Shown piece by piece: positions 1 through 7,131 of a stretch of DNA of 18,514 nucleotides (the first letter of the stretch is position 1; the number at the start of each line of letters is the position of its first letter). The notes under the pieces are model-generated. The model worked only from the letters and a program-made list of their open reading frames with translations, was not told the DNA's origin and did no database searches. The position numbers were made by a program, and so were the translations under genes. The stretch is from an uncultured Caryophanales bacterium (GTDB lineage: Bacteria; Bacillota_I; Bacilli_A; RFN20; CAG-826): positions 1 through 18,514 of the forward strand of contig CAMJAG010000010.1 in NCBI GenBank assembly GCA_946403545.1, given 5' to 3'.

Positions 1-646
1 CAACACCTTGAACATCTAACTTAACTCCTTGAGCATTGAAGTTAATATAATCAATGCAATCAATATCTCCTCCATCAATAGTATAAGCATAATCTGCATT
101 CATCTTCTCCAAGGAGAAATGTTTAGTGCCTTCACCAATTTCTTCATCCACCGTAAAAGCAATAGAAATAGGATGATGTTTAATTTCTGGATGCGTTTTA
201 AAGTAAGCAACAACACCCATGATAACAGCAATACCCGCTTTATCATCAGCACCTAATAAAGTATTACCGTCAGTGACCACTAAATCTTTTCCAATATGTT
301 TCTTTAGAGATGGAAATTCTTCCACTGTTAAAGTGTATTTATCATTTAATTTAAATGGTTTTCCATCATAATTTTTAATTATTTGAGGATTAACACCAGT
401 ATCAGTAACTTCTAAAGCAGTATCAATATGAGCGTTTAATCCAATACGTTCACCCTCTCCATCTATATGACCATAGACAATTCCATATTCATCCATATAC
501 GCATCATCTACGCCTAACTCTTTTAATTCTTTAACTAATAATCTAGATAGATTTTTTTGTTTCTCAGTAGATGGAGTTGCACCTGTAGTGTCATCTGCTT
601 GAGTATCTATTTTTACATATCTTAGGAATCTCTCTAATTCTTCCAT
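1..646 (-). CDS. pepT: Peptidase T (tripeptide aminopeptidase), 3' end cut by window edge
   Basis: Cytoplasmic dinuclear-zinc aminopeptidase of the M20 family that removes the N-terminal residue from tripeptides. I translated the minus strand from the ATG at 646-644. It reads MEELERFLRYVKIDTQ at the start and stays open for 215 codons to the window edge, so roughly the C-terminal half is missing. Metal-site motifs appear in family order: NAHIDT (residues 71-76), LLGADDKAG (131-138), FTVDEEIGEG (164-173, catalytic and ligand Glu) and YTIDGG (188-193). The last His ligand of the family would lie outside the window. An AGGAG (complement of 654-658) sits 7 nt before the start. The gene diverges from feoA. 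I see no convincing -35 for it in the spacer. The family call is firm from the motifs; only completeness is unknown. Confidence 0.93.
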   Translation of the reverse strand, partial: MEELERFLRYVKIDTQADDTTGATPSTEKQKNLSRLLVKELKELGVDDAYMDEYGIVYGHIDGEGERIGLNAHIDTALEVTDTGVNPQIIKNYDGKPFKLNDKYTLTVEEFPSLKKHIGKDLVVTDGNTLLGADDKAGIAVIMGVVAYFKTHPEIKHHPISIAFTVDEEIGEGTKHFSLEKMNADYAYTIDGGDIDCIDYINFNAQGVKLDVQGV

Positions 647-693
647 AATTTGTCTCCTTTCAGCTAAGGACAAAATATATTTTACAGTTTTTA

Positions 694-721
694 TTGACTA
701 GTAGATAGACAAGCATATAAT
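694..721 (+). promoter_or_regulatory. Promoter of the feo operon
   Basis: TTGACT (694-699) and TATAAT (716-721) are separated by 16 nt, close to the housekeeping sigma consensus. Transcription would start near 728, leaving a short leader before feoA. It is the only strong promoter I see on the plus strand in the pepT-feoA spacer. Confidence 0.7.
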
Positions 722-728
722 AATTAGT

Positions 729-746
729 AGTTAGTCATCACTAACT
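729..746. promoter_or_regulatory. Candidate operator palindrome for the feo operon
   Basis: This is a perfect 7-bp inverted repeat, AGTTAGT-CATC-ACTAACT, starting 7 nt after the -10 box and so overlapping the expected transcription start. A dyad there suits a repressor. The TTAG/CTAA character recalls operators of DtxR/IdeR-type iron repressors, and feo operons are commonly iron-repressed. The regulator is an inference; the palindrome itself is directly visible. Confidence 0.5.
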
Positions 747-761
747 GAAAGGAAACAAATT

Positions 762-1004
762 ATGATTTCAAAGAAATTATCTCAGTTCCGCATTGGCGAA
801 ACAGGAACGGTAGTCATAGTTAATGGCGAGGGCCGTGTTAGAAGAAGATTATTTGACATGGGTATTACACCTGGATGTGAAATATATCTTAGAAAAAAAG
901 CTCCTTTGGGCGATCCTATTGAAGTGACATTAAGAGGATATGAATTAACTCTTAGAAAAAATGAAGCTGATTTAGTGGTTATGGAAATGAAGGAGAAATA
1001 TTAA
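762..1004 (+). CDS. feoA: Ferrous iron transport protein A (FeoA)
   Basis: Small cytoplasmic SH3-like protein of 80 residues that partners FeoB in ferrous iron uptake. The family signature is clear: RRRLFDMGITPG (27-38) followed by KKAPLGDPIEVTLRGYEL (45-62). The length is normal for a stand-alone FeoA. The start is the ATG at 762, preceded by GAAAGGAAAC with AGGA 8 nt upstream. The stop is separated from the feoB ATG by one base, so translation is probably coupled. Expression likely depends on the promoter at 694-721 and the palindrome at 729-746. Confidence 0.95.
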   Translation: MISKKLSQFRIGETGTVVIVNGEGRVRRRLFDMGITPGCEIYLRKKAPLGDPIEVTLRGYELTLRKNEADLVVMEMKEKY

Positions 1005-1005
1005 T

Positions 1006-3294
1006 ATGAAGAATTTTGCTTTAGCTGGTAACCCTAACTGTGGTAAAACCACTTTATTTAATTCTTTAACTGGTAGTACTGCTCACGTAGGTAACTGGCC
1101 AGGTGTCACGGTTGATAAAAGAGTAGGTGTTTGCTCTTTAGGTAAAGAAGCAGTTAATATTGTTGATTTACCTGGTATTTATTCTTTATCACCATATACA
1201 CCAGAAGAAGTTATCTCACGTAACTATATTATTGATGAAAAACCTGATTGTGTTATTGATATCATCGATAGCACAAATCTTGAAAGAAACTTATATTTAA
1301 CCACACAAATCATGGAAATGAATGTCCCAGTTATTGTGGCACTTAACATGATGGACGTAGTGGAAAAGAACGGGGATGTCATTGATGAACTTAGATTATC
1401 CCAAGCACTAGGTGTCCCTGTTGTTAAAATCTCTGCTTTAAAACAAGATAACTTAAAGAGATTAATGGATCTTGCTATTGAAGCAGCAGAAAAGAAGAGA
1501 AACGGTAAAACCGTTTTAGAAGAATCTCCTGTTGGTCACTTGATTAAGGACTTAACAATTGCATTCTCTTCTTTAGGTGTTAGCGATCCATTATTCCACG
1601 CTTGTAAATTAGCGGAATTAGATGAACTCGAATGCGCTAACCACCCACAACTTGTTAACATGGTCAAAGAATTCCAAAAGGTAAATGTTGATAGCAAGTT
1701 TGGACAAGACTATGAAGCTTTAATCGCTGATGAAAGATATAAATACATTACTAGCAAGTACGCTATCTTCATGAAGAAAGCTAGAAAAGATGATAGAGTG
1801 CCAACCAAGTCAGATAAGATTGATAAAGTCTTAACTCACGTTGTATTTGGTATTCCAATCTTCTTATGTATCTTATTTGTTATCTTCCATTTTACATTCT
1901 CTGAAAATCTATTCTTCTTAGGTGGATTATTTAATTCAGATTGTTTTGATTTCATACCAGATGATTCAATTTGGGCGGGATTTAAAGGGCTTTTCTACAC
2001 TGAAAACGGAATTAACTCTCCTGGTGTTATGCTCTCAAATCTCGTAAATGGATTTACTAATATCTTCTCTACATTGGCAGGAAATGCACTCAGTGGTGCT
2101 CCTGAATGGGTGAGTGGATTAATCGTAGATGGTGTCTTAGGTGGTATCTTTGCAGTTATTGGATTCTTACCACAAATCTTAGTCTTATTCCTATTCTTCT
2201 CAATCTTAGAAGATTCTGGTTATATGGCTAGAGTTGCATTTATCTTAGATAAATTATTTAGAAAATTTGGCTTATCCGGTAGAGCGTTCTTACCTATGAT
2301 TATGGGCTTTGGATGTTCTGTTCCTGCAATGATCAATACAAGAACAATTGCAGATGAAAAAGAAAGAATTGCTACTATTAGAGTTATTCCATTCTTCTCT
2401 TGTGGTGCTAAACTTCCAATTTTAACTGCAATTGCAGGTTGTATTGCAATGGCATTTGGATTCAATAATGTTGATTTAATTACAATGGGTATGTATGTCC
2501 TTGGTATGGTAGTAGCGATTGTCTCTGTCTTACTAATGAGAAAAACATTCATGAGAGGTCACTCATCTCCATTCATCATGGAACTTCCTACATATCACTT
2601 ACCACAAGCAAAAAGTACAGCGCTTCTTGTTTGGGATAAAGCAAAACACTTCGTTAAGAAAGCATTTACAGTTATCTTAGCAAGCACAATTGTTATTTGG
2701 TTTGTCTCTCACTTCTCATGGAACTGGACATATTTACCAGATGAACAAATGTCAGAAAGTATTCTTTCTTCAATAGGACAATTATTCAAACCATTATTTG
2801 TCCCACTTGGATTTGGTATTTCTGAATATGGTTGGGTATTCGTCGTCGCTATCGTTACAGGTTTAATTGCTAAAGAAAATGTTGTTGCTACATTAGGCAC
2901 ATTAGCAGCATCCACATTAGCACTTATGGCATCAAAAGGTATTGATGTATCCGCTACCGGAGACGCATTAAACGATCTAGTTATGACAATGAGAGCTACA
3001 AGTTCTAGTTTAAATCCTGCAGCATTATTGGCGTTTATCGCATATAACATGCTAACAGTCCCTTGCTTTGCAGCAGTTGCTACAGCAAGAGGTGAGTTAA
3101 CTAAGAAAGATTTCTGGATTACAGTAATCTTCTGGTTAGCAGTATCTTACGTTGTAAGTAGTGCTATCTATGTTATTGGTTCCTTCTGGTGGACAGCATT
3201 TATCTACGTTGCTGCTATTGCATTAATCATTCTTTGTGTTCACTTATACGATAAAGCTAAAAAGAATAAAGAGATTAAGGAGGCTAATGCATAA
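1006..3294 (+). CDS. feoB: Ferrous iron transporter FeoB (GTPase-permease)
   Basis: Main ferrous iron permease: a cytoplasmic N-terminal G domain fused to a polytopic membrane domain, 762 residues, normal for the family. G motifs: G1 GNPNCGKTT (8-16), G2 Thr35 in WPGVTV, G3 DLPG (54-57), G4 NMMD (114-117), G5 SAL (143-145). A helical insert follows (about 150-260). The membrane part starts near 278 and has the paired gate motifs LEDSGYMAR (401-409), GFGCSVPA (434-441, Cys437) and FFSCGAKLP (463-471, Cys466). The C-terminus is a last membrane helix and a Lys/Glu tail. The SD AGGAG lies inside the end of feoA, and the stop overlaps the next ATG (TAATG). No FeoC gene is present. Confidence 0.97.
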   Translation: MKNFALAGNPNCGKTTLFNSLTGSTAHVGNWPGVTVDKRVGVCSLGKEAVNIVDLPGIYSLSPYTPEEVISRNYIIDEKPDCVIDIIDSTNLERNLYLTTQIMEMNVPVIVALNMMDVVEKNGDVIDELRLSQALGVPVVKISALKQDNLKRLMDLAIEAAEKKRNGKTVLEESPVGHLIKDLTIAFSSLGVSDPLFHACKLAELDELECANHPQLVNMVKEFQKVNVDSKFGQDYEALIADERYKYITSKYAIFMKKARKDDRVPTKSDKIDKVLTHVVFGIPIFLCILFVIFHFTFSENLFFLGGLFNSDCFDFIPDDSIWAGFKGLFYTENGINSPGVMLSNLVNGFTNIFSTLAGNALSGAPEWVSGLIVDGVLGGIFAVIGFLPQILVLFLFFSILEDSGYMARVAFILDKLFRKFGLSGRAFLPMIMGFGCSVPAMINTRTIADEKERIATIRVIPFFSCGAKLPILTAIAGCIAMAFGFNNVDLITMGMYVLGMVVAIVSVLLMRKTFMRGHSSPFIMELPTYHLPQAKSTALLVWDKAKHFVKKAFTVILASTIVIWFVSHFSWNWTYLPDEQMSESILSSIGQLFKPLFVPLGFGISEYGWVFVVAIVTGLIAKENVVATLGTLAASTLALMASKGIDVSATGDALNDLVMTMRATSSSLNPAALLAFIAYNMLTVPCFAAVATARGELTKKDFWITVIFWLAVSYVVSSAIYVIGSFWWTAFIYVAAIALIILCVHLYDKAKKNKEIKEANA

Positions 3295-3479
3295 TGCAAC
3301 CAATTGAAATTATCGTTATTATTGCAGCGGTTTCCTTTGTCCTAGCAATCCTTACGGTTTACATTAAAAGAAGAATTAAAGGGGAACCTACAGGTGATTG
3401 TGCATGTTGCCATACAAACAAAGAAAAACTCCTTAAAAAATACCATAAAATGTATGGCTGCAAATGTGTAAATAAATAA
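3294..3479 (+). CDS. FeoB-associated Cys-rich membrane protein
   Basis: Protein of 61 residues with one N-terminal membrane helix (about 5-24), a basic KRRIKG stretch, then a short tail with five cysteines: CACC at 36-39 (Cys36, 38, 39) and CKC at 56-58. The size, layout and position directly after feoB match the small FeoB-associated Cys-rich proteins of Firmicutes, which are thought to help Feo function, perhaps by handling Fe(II). Their exact role is not established. Its ATG overlaps the feoB stop (TAATG), so it is translationally coupled. By the positive-inside rule the Lys/Arg run after the helix should put the Cys tail in the cytoplasm. Confidence 0.85.
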   Translation: MQPIEIIVIIAAVSFVLAILTVYIKRRIKGEPTGDCACCHTNKEKLLKKYHKMYGCKCVNK

Positions 3480-3507
3480 TACTCCAGTATTATGTATTTA
3501 TAAACAG

Positions 3508-3539
3508 AAATGACCCATGGTCCCCCAATGGGTCATTTT
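3508..3539 (+). terminator. Hairpin terminator after the feo operon
   Basis: A perfect 11-bp stem, AAATGACCCAT (3508-3518) with ATGGGTCATTT (3528-3538), closes a 9-nt C-rich loop. The T run is short (TTTT then ATATAATT), so termination may be partial and some feo transcripts may read into the ZIP gene. Confidence 0.65.
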
Positions 3540-3567
3540 ATATAATTAAAGAAAGGAGAAAATATTT

Positions 3568-4359
3568 ATGAAAGAAGTAGTTTATTCGATTATTGGGATA
3601 TCTTTAATATTTGTTTGTACCACTCTTGGTGCTTGTAGTGTTTTCTTTTTCAAAAATAAGACTATTTCACCAAAACTAAACAAGATTTTCATGGGTTTTG
3701 CTGCAGGAATTATGTTTTCCGCTAGCTTCTTTTCTTTAATTAAACCTGCTATTGAATCTGAAGTAAGCTACATGCCAAGTTGGGTAGTAGTGGCTATCTC
3801 TATCGTATTAGGAGCCGCCTTCTTATGGGGTATAGATAAACTTATTCCTCACTTGCATGTAAATGAAAACAAAGATGAAGGTTTGAAGACTAAAAAGATG
3901 TCTAAAACATCAAAGATGTTCCTTGCTGTTACAATCCATAATGTTCCAGAAGGATTATCAGTAGGTATTGGCTTTGGTGTCGCTATTGCAAGTCATAATA
4001 ATGCAATGTTAGTCGGAGCCTTATTGCTCGCTATCGGAATAGGTGTTCAAAACATTCCTGAAGGTGCAGTTGTTTCACTGCCTATTAAAGGAGAGACGGG
4101 AAGCTCCACGAAAGCGTTCTTATTTGGTATGTTTTCTGGAATAGTGGAACCAATCGCCGCGGTAGTTGGTCTATTCCTTGCTATGCAAATCCAAGGAATT
4201 ATGCCATGGGCCTTAGCGTTTGCAGCAGGATGTATGATCTATGTTGTTGCAGAAGAAATGATTCCAGAAATGACTAGTGAAGGACACGACCACTTTGGAG
4301 TGTGGTCCTTCATTATTGGATTTGTTATTATGCTCGCTCTTGATTGCATTCAATTTTAA
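3568..4359 (+). CDS. ZIP-family metal (zinc/iron) transporter
   Basis: Polytopic membrane protein of 263 residues that should import divalent metal such as Zn or Fe. The two metal-site motifs of ZIP proteins are present: HNVPEG in the fourth helix (124-129) and QNIPEG in the fifth (161-166). The Gln in the second motif is typical of the bacterial BbZIP/GufA-like branch. AEEMIPE (228-234) in the following helix is also characteristic. The loop between the third and fourth helices holds a small His/acidic patch (HLHVNENKDEG, 95-105), and an EGHDHFG segment (238-244) precedes the last helix. AAGGAG (3553-3558) is 9 nt before the ATG. A TATAAT at 3541-3546 has no matching -35, so the gene may depend on feo read-through. 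Metal specificity cannot be read from sequence. Confidence 0.92.
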   Translation: MKEVVYSIIGISLIFVCTTLGACSVFFFKNKTISPKLNKIFMGFAAGIMFSASFFSLIKPAIESEVSYMPSWVVVAISIVLGAAFLWGIDKLIPHLHVNENKDEGLKTKKMSKTSKMFLAVTIHNVPEGLSVGIGFGVAIASHNNAMLVGALLLAIGIGVQNIPEGAVVSLPIKGETGSSTKAFLFGMFSGIVEPIAAVVGLFLAMQIQGIMPWALAFAAGCMIYVVAEEMIPEMTSEGHDHFGVWSFIIGFVIMLALDCIQF

Positions 4360-4375
4360 ATTCAATAAGTAGAAT

Positions 4376-4409
4376 ACCTCTCTTCCGAAAGAAGGGAGGT
4401 TTTTCTTTT
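4376..4409 (+). terminator. Strong rho-independent terminator after the ZIP gene
   Basis: The stem ACCTCTCTTC (4376-4385) pairs with GAAGGGAGGT (4391-4400). All 10 pairs form if one U-G wobble is allowed. The loop is CGAAA and a T-rich run (TTTTTCTTTT) follows directly. It separates the metal transport genes from the kinase/queuosine block. Confidence 0.85.
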
Positions 4410-4434
4410 AAAAGAAATATGTTTACTCTATAAT
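4406..4434 (+). promoter_or_regulatory. Candidate promoter for the kinase-like gene, with near-leaderless start
   Basis: A perfect TATAAT at 4429-4434 ends 7 nt before the ATG at 4442. Only a poor -35 (TTTTAA, 4406-4411, 17-nt spacer) can be matched. If this -10 is used, transcription would begin at or within a base or two of the start codon. Confidence 0.45.
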
Positions 4435-4441
4435 AGGACAC

Positions 4442-5023
4442 ATGCAAGAAATTGAAATTAAAAGAAAGTTCTTCCAAATACTCGAAAAGATAGGGGATAG
4501 AAGCTACAAGGTTCAAAGAAAAAACGATATCTACTTCATGAAACAATATGGAGAAGATAAAGAAGGATTTGAGAAGTTTGTAGACAAATTACAAACATTT
4601 AAAGTTTGTGGTGTTAAAACTCCTAAAGTCTATGTCTACGATAAGAATCAAAGAATCGTAGTGATGGAATACATTGAAGGAGACACAATGGATGCCTATT
4701 TTTCAGTAGCAGAACTTACTGATAATATGTTTCAAAAACTATTCCAAACATATTGGTTTGCAAAGCAAGATAAGATTTATCTAGATTGGAAACCAGAGAA
4801 TTTCAAATTCTACAAAGATAATTTCTATTATTTAAAATTCGACTTTAAGAAGTTTGAAAACAATAATAGATTTATACAGACTGATATTAGATATTGGTTC
4901 CCAACAGAAGAATTGGAACAATATGTTCTATCAAGAGGGTTCTCTTTTGACCCAAAGAGAATCAAAAATGAATATGAAGTCAATAAATTAATGGCTTTAA
5001 TCACTATCAAATATTTCAAATAA
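4442..5023 (+). CDS. Small protein-kinase-like protein (minimal kinase fold)
   Basis: 193-residue cytoplasmic protein without signal peptide or membrane helix. I do not recognise a named family, but the kinase elements occur in order: a Lys in YFMKQY (Lys34, candidate ATP-anchoring Lys), a hinge-like VVMEYIEG (73-80), a catalytic-loop-like LDWKPEN (114-120, Asp115 and Asn120 spaced as in D-x4-N), and FDF (133-135, Asp134) in the place of DFG. This layout and size resemble minimal atypical kinases such as Bud32/RIO or aminoglycoside-kinase-like folds. The glycine-rich loop is weak and the C-lobe short. The ATG at 4442 is the only usual start codon after an in-frame TAA at 4409. AGGA lies only 3 nt upstream of it, too close for a normal SD. 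Substrate unknown. The stop is 13 nt before the preQ1 aptamer, so it may be co-transcribed with the queuosine genes. Confidence 0.7.
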   Translation: MQEIEIKRKFFQILEKIGDRSYKVQRKNDIYFMKQYGEDKEGFEKFVDKLQTFKVCGVKTPKVYVYDKNQRIVVMEYIEGDTMDAYFSVAELTDNMFQKLFQTYWFAKQDKIYLDWKPENFKFYKDNFYYLKFDFKKFENNNRFIQTDIRYWFPTEELEQYVLSRGFSFDPKRIKNEYEVNKLMALITIKYFK

Positions 5024-5036
5024 TTGATAGATTAGA

Positions 5037-5078
5037 AGTGTGTTACCCTTGGAAACCACACTAGACAAAACAAGGAGG
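5037..5078 (+). ncRNA. preQ1 class I riboswitch (translational)
   Basis: Compact H-type pseudoknot just before the QueT-fusion gene. P1 pairs AGTGTG (5037-5042) with CACACT (5057-5062). Loop bases CCTTG (5047-5051) are complementary to CAAGG (5071-5075), which overlaps the AAGGAGG Shine-Dalgarno (5072-5078). The A-rich tail AGACAAAACAAGG closely matches the known Thermoanaerobacter aptamer tail, and C5056, just before the 3' P1 strand, sits where the preQ1-pairing cytosine is expected. Ligand binding should hide the SD and reduce translation. The downstream genes (QueT, Tgt, QueA, QueH) agree with a preQ1 ligand. Confidence 0.9.
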
Positions 5079-5086
5079 ATTCTTCA

Positions 5087-7102
5087 ATGAATCGTGAAAT
5101 TATTAAGAAAATCGCTGCTAACGCGTTTGTAGCAGCACTTTATGTGGCCTTCACTTTAGCGTGTTATCCACTCGCTTTTGATCAAATCCAATTTAGATTA
5201 TCTGAAGTGCTCATTCTATTATGTTTCTTTAGAAAAGATTTAGTATTTGGTCTTACTTTAGGATGTGCGATAGCAAATTCCTTCTCTACATTAGGCCCGA
5301 TAGATATAGCTTTTGGTACTTTAGCAACATTCCTAGCATGTATAGGCATATGTATGGTTAAACATTTAGGAATCGCTATCTTTTTCCCTGTTCTCACCAA
5401 TGCATTCTTAGTTGCTTGGGAATTAAATATTGTATTCCAAGCACCATATTGGGAAAGCGTATTATTTGTTGGTATTGGTGAATTAGCAGTAATGGTACTT
5501 GGCTATGGCTTGTTTGTGGTTATATCACAGAACCAGAAGTTCCACGATATATTGCAAAGCACTCAAAATAGAGAATATAAAGGAAACATTAGAAACGGAA
5601 TTATTATTCTCTCTAGTATTGTTGCAGCAGTAGTAACAATTATCTTTGCTAGCTCAATTGCTTCTCCAATTTATCAAAACTTTAGAAGTGATGGATTTGA
5701 TAATGATCCTCAATACTTCTTATATATCGGTAGATTAATGGCAGAAGGTCAAAAACCATATATTGATATCTATGACCATAAAGGTCTTTACATATTCTAT
5801 TATTACTATCTAGTTAACTTCTTGGGAGGTAAGATTGGTCTCTTTGTTTTAGAGTTAGCTTTATACGCTGTTTTCTATTATTTCTTTATCAAAACAGTGT
5901 CATTAGTATTCGAAAACCATATCAAAACCTCAATTATTTGTGGTTTGTTCTTCTTCATCGTTATGACATTTACGTTCCAAGGTGGAGCAGATTTAGACCT
6001 TCAATTACCATTTATTGGATTACTTCTTTACTTCTACACTAAAGGTATTAAGAATAAAGACTTTAAGTCCTTTATGTGGGGCAATTTAGTTGCTGGTTTA
6101 TTAGCGGGTTTAGATATCAATCTTAGAATGAGTGACGCTATTGTTCCATTCTCTTGTGTTTGTTTCTATGCTTACTACGCTATCAAGAATAAAAAGTGGA
6201 AATACGCTTTTAGAGATGCTGGATTATGCTTAGCAGGATTAGTTACTATGTGTATCCCACCAATCGTCTTAGCGGCAACTGGTGGATATTTCAATGAAAT
6301 GATGGCTTCACTATCCTCTTCTAACGTTGGTTATATCCTCTCAAAGAGATTCTTATTCACACATCCTCAAGTTGCATCATACTTGATGCTTCTTGTTGCT
6401 TTACCTTTATTAGTGATATCACTAGTTTTCTTAAGAAAGAGAATAGATAAAGATGAATGGATGTTCTATGTAATTAGCTGTGCGATCGTATGGCCATTTG
6501 AATTATTCATTTGTTTATTCCCACATTATTTCTTACCAATGCTTCCATTCTTAATTATTTTCTTCGCAAGAGTATTTAATTTATTTGGATTCATGCAAAA
6601 AGGTGAACCTGCAGTGGATTATAATGGAACACTAGATTACACGAAAGGAAATGATAAAGTTCATAAGGCTATTTTGATAGCGTGTATTGCAGTAAGTGTT
6701 TTTGCAGCAGGTCTTTACCCAGGATATTACTACTTAACAGGTTTATATTCTAAAGACAAAGCTATCCAAGAATATATTGAAACCACAACAGAAAAGAAGG
6801 GTAATAATATGCTTGCAATTGACTATGGTATTTCCTTCTACTTAAATTCAAATTTCACTACGAAAACCAAGTATTTCTCCTCTCAATCATGGACAATTAG
6901 TTTTGAAGATGATGTAGTTGATGAATTAGTTAGATACATCAATGCAGGAGAAGTGGAATACGTAGTAACTAGAGATTACTCTACTATGAATGAAACTTAT
7001 AAAAAGACAGTTGACGAGGTTTTAACTAGAGTTCCAAATCTCACTCTTATCGAATCAGAAATGAAAGGAAACAAATATATTGATATCTATAGATTGAACT
7101 AA
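5087..7102 (+). CDS. QueT-type queuosine precursor transporter fused to a GT-C glycosyltransferase-like domain
   Basis: 671-residue membrane protein with two parts. Residues 1 to about 155 match QueT, the substrate-binding S component of an ECF transporter for queuosine precursors: FDQIQFRLSEVLILL (31-45), PIDIAFGTLAT (71-81), WELNIVF (111-117), six or so helices. From about 168 onward is a polytopic region of roughly 500 residues resembling GT-C (PMT/ArnT-like) glycosyltransferases: a helix, then an acidic first outer loop DGFDNDPQYF (202-211) and GRLMAEGQKPYIDIYDHKG (215-233), multiple helices, and a soluble C-terminal domain (about 560-671). GT-C enzymes use lipid-linked sugars outside the membrane. 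QueT alone is usually only about 160 residues, so the fusion is unusual. The SD AAGGAGG lies within the preQ1 riboswitch. The ECF energizing module is not in the window. QueT call firm; GT-C call moderate. Confidence 0.82.
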   Translation: MNREIIKKIAANAFVAALYVAFTLACYPLAFDQIQFRLSEVLILLCFFRKDLVFGLTLGCAIANSFSTLGPIDIAFGTLATFLACIGICMVKHLGIAIFFPVLTNAFLVAWELNIVFQAPYWESVLFVGIGELAVMVLGYGLFVVISQNQKFHDILQSTQNREYKGNIRNGIIILSSIVAAVVTIIFASSIASPIYQNFRSDGFDNDPQYFLYIGRLMAEGQKPYIDIYDHKGLYIFYYYYLVNFLGGKIGLFVLELALYAVFYYFFIKTVSLVFENHIKTSIICGLFFFIVMTFTFQGGADLDLQLPFIGLLLYFYTKGIKNKDFKSFMWGNLVAGLLAGLDINLRMSDAIVPFSCVCFYAYYAIKNKKWKYAFRDAGLCLAGLVTMCIPPIVLAATGGYFNEMMASLSSSNVGYILSKRFLFTHPQVASYLMLLVALPLLVISLVFLRKRIDKDEWMFYVISCAIVWPFELFICLFPHYFLPMLPFLIIFFARVFNLFGFMQKGEPAVDYNGTLDYTKGNDKVHKAILIACIAVSVFAAGLYPGYYYLTGLYSKDKAIQEYIETTTEKKGNNMLAIDYGISFYLNSNFTTKTKYFSSQSWTISFEDDVVDELVRYINAGEVEYVVTRDYSTMNETYKKTVDEVLTRVPNLTLIESEMKGNKYIDIYRLN

Positions 7103-7131
7103 TGTTCAAAATCAAATAGAATATAGCAGTT

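Noticed and set aside
29..256. Plus-strand open frame of 75 codons
   Set aside because: It lies antisense to the clear peptidase T reading frame, and its Ile/Asn/Ser-rich translation matches no family.
2220..3050. Minus-strand open frames of 110 and 113 codons inside feoB
   Set aside because: They are antisense to conserved FeoB membrane segments and lack SD sites or family motifs.
3541..3546. TATAAT as a promoter for the ZIP gene
   Set aside because: There is no -35-like sequence at 16-18 nt upstream, and the position overlaps the foot of the feo terminator; kept only as a remark.
4996..5024. Possible separate promoter for the queuosine operon (TTTAAT, AATAAT)
   Set aside because: Both boxes are weak and lie in AT-rich coding sequence of the kinase-like gene, so they are not distinguishable from chance.
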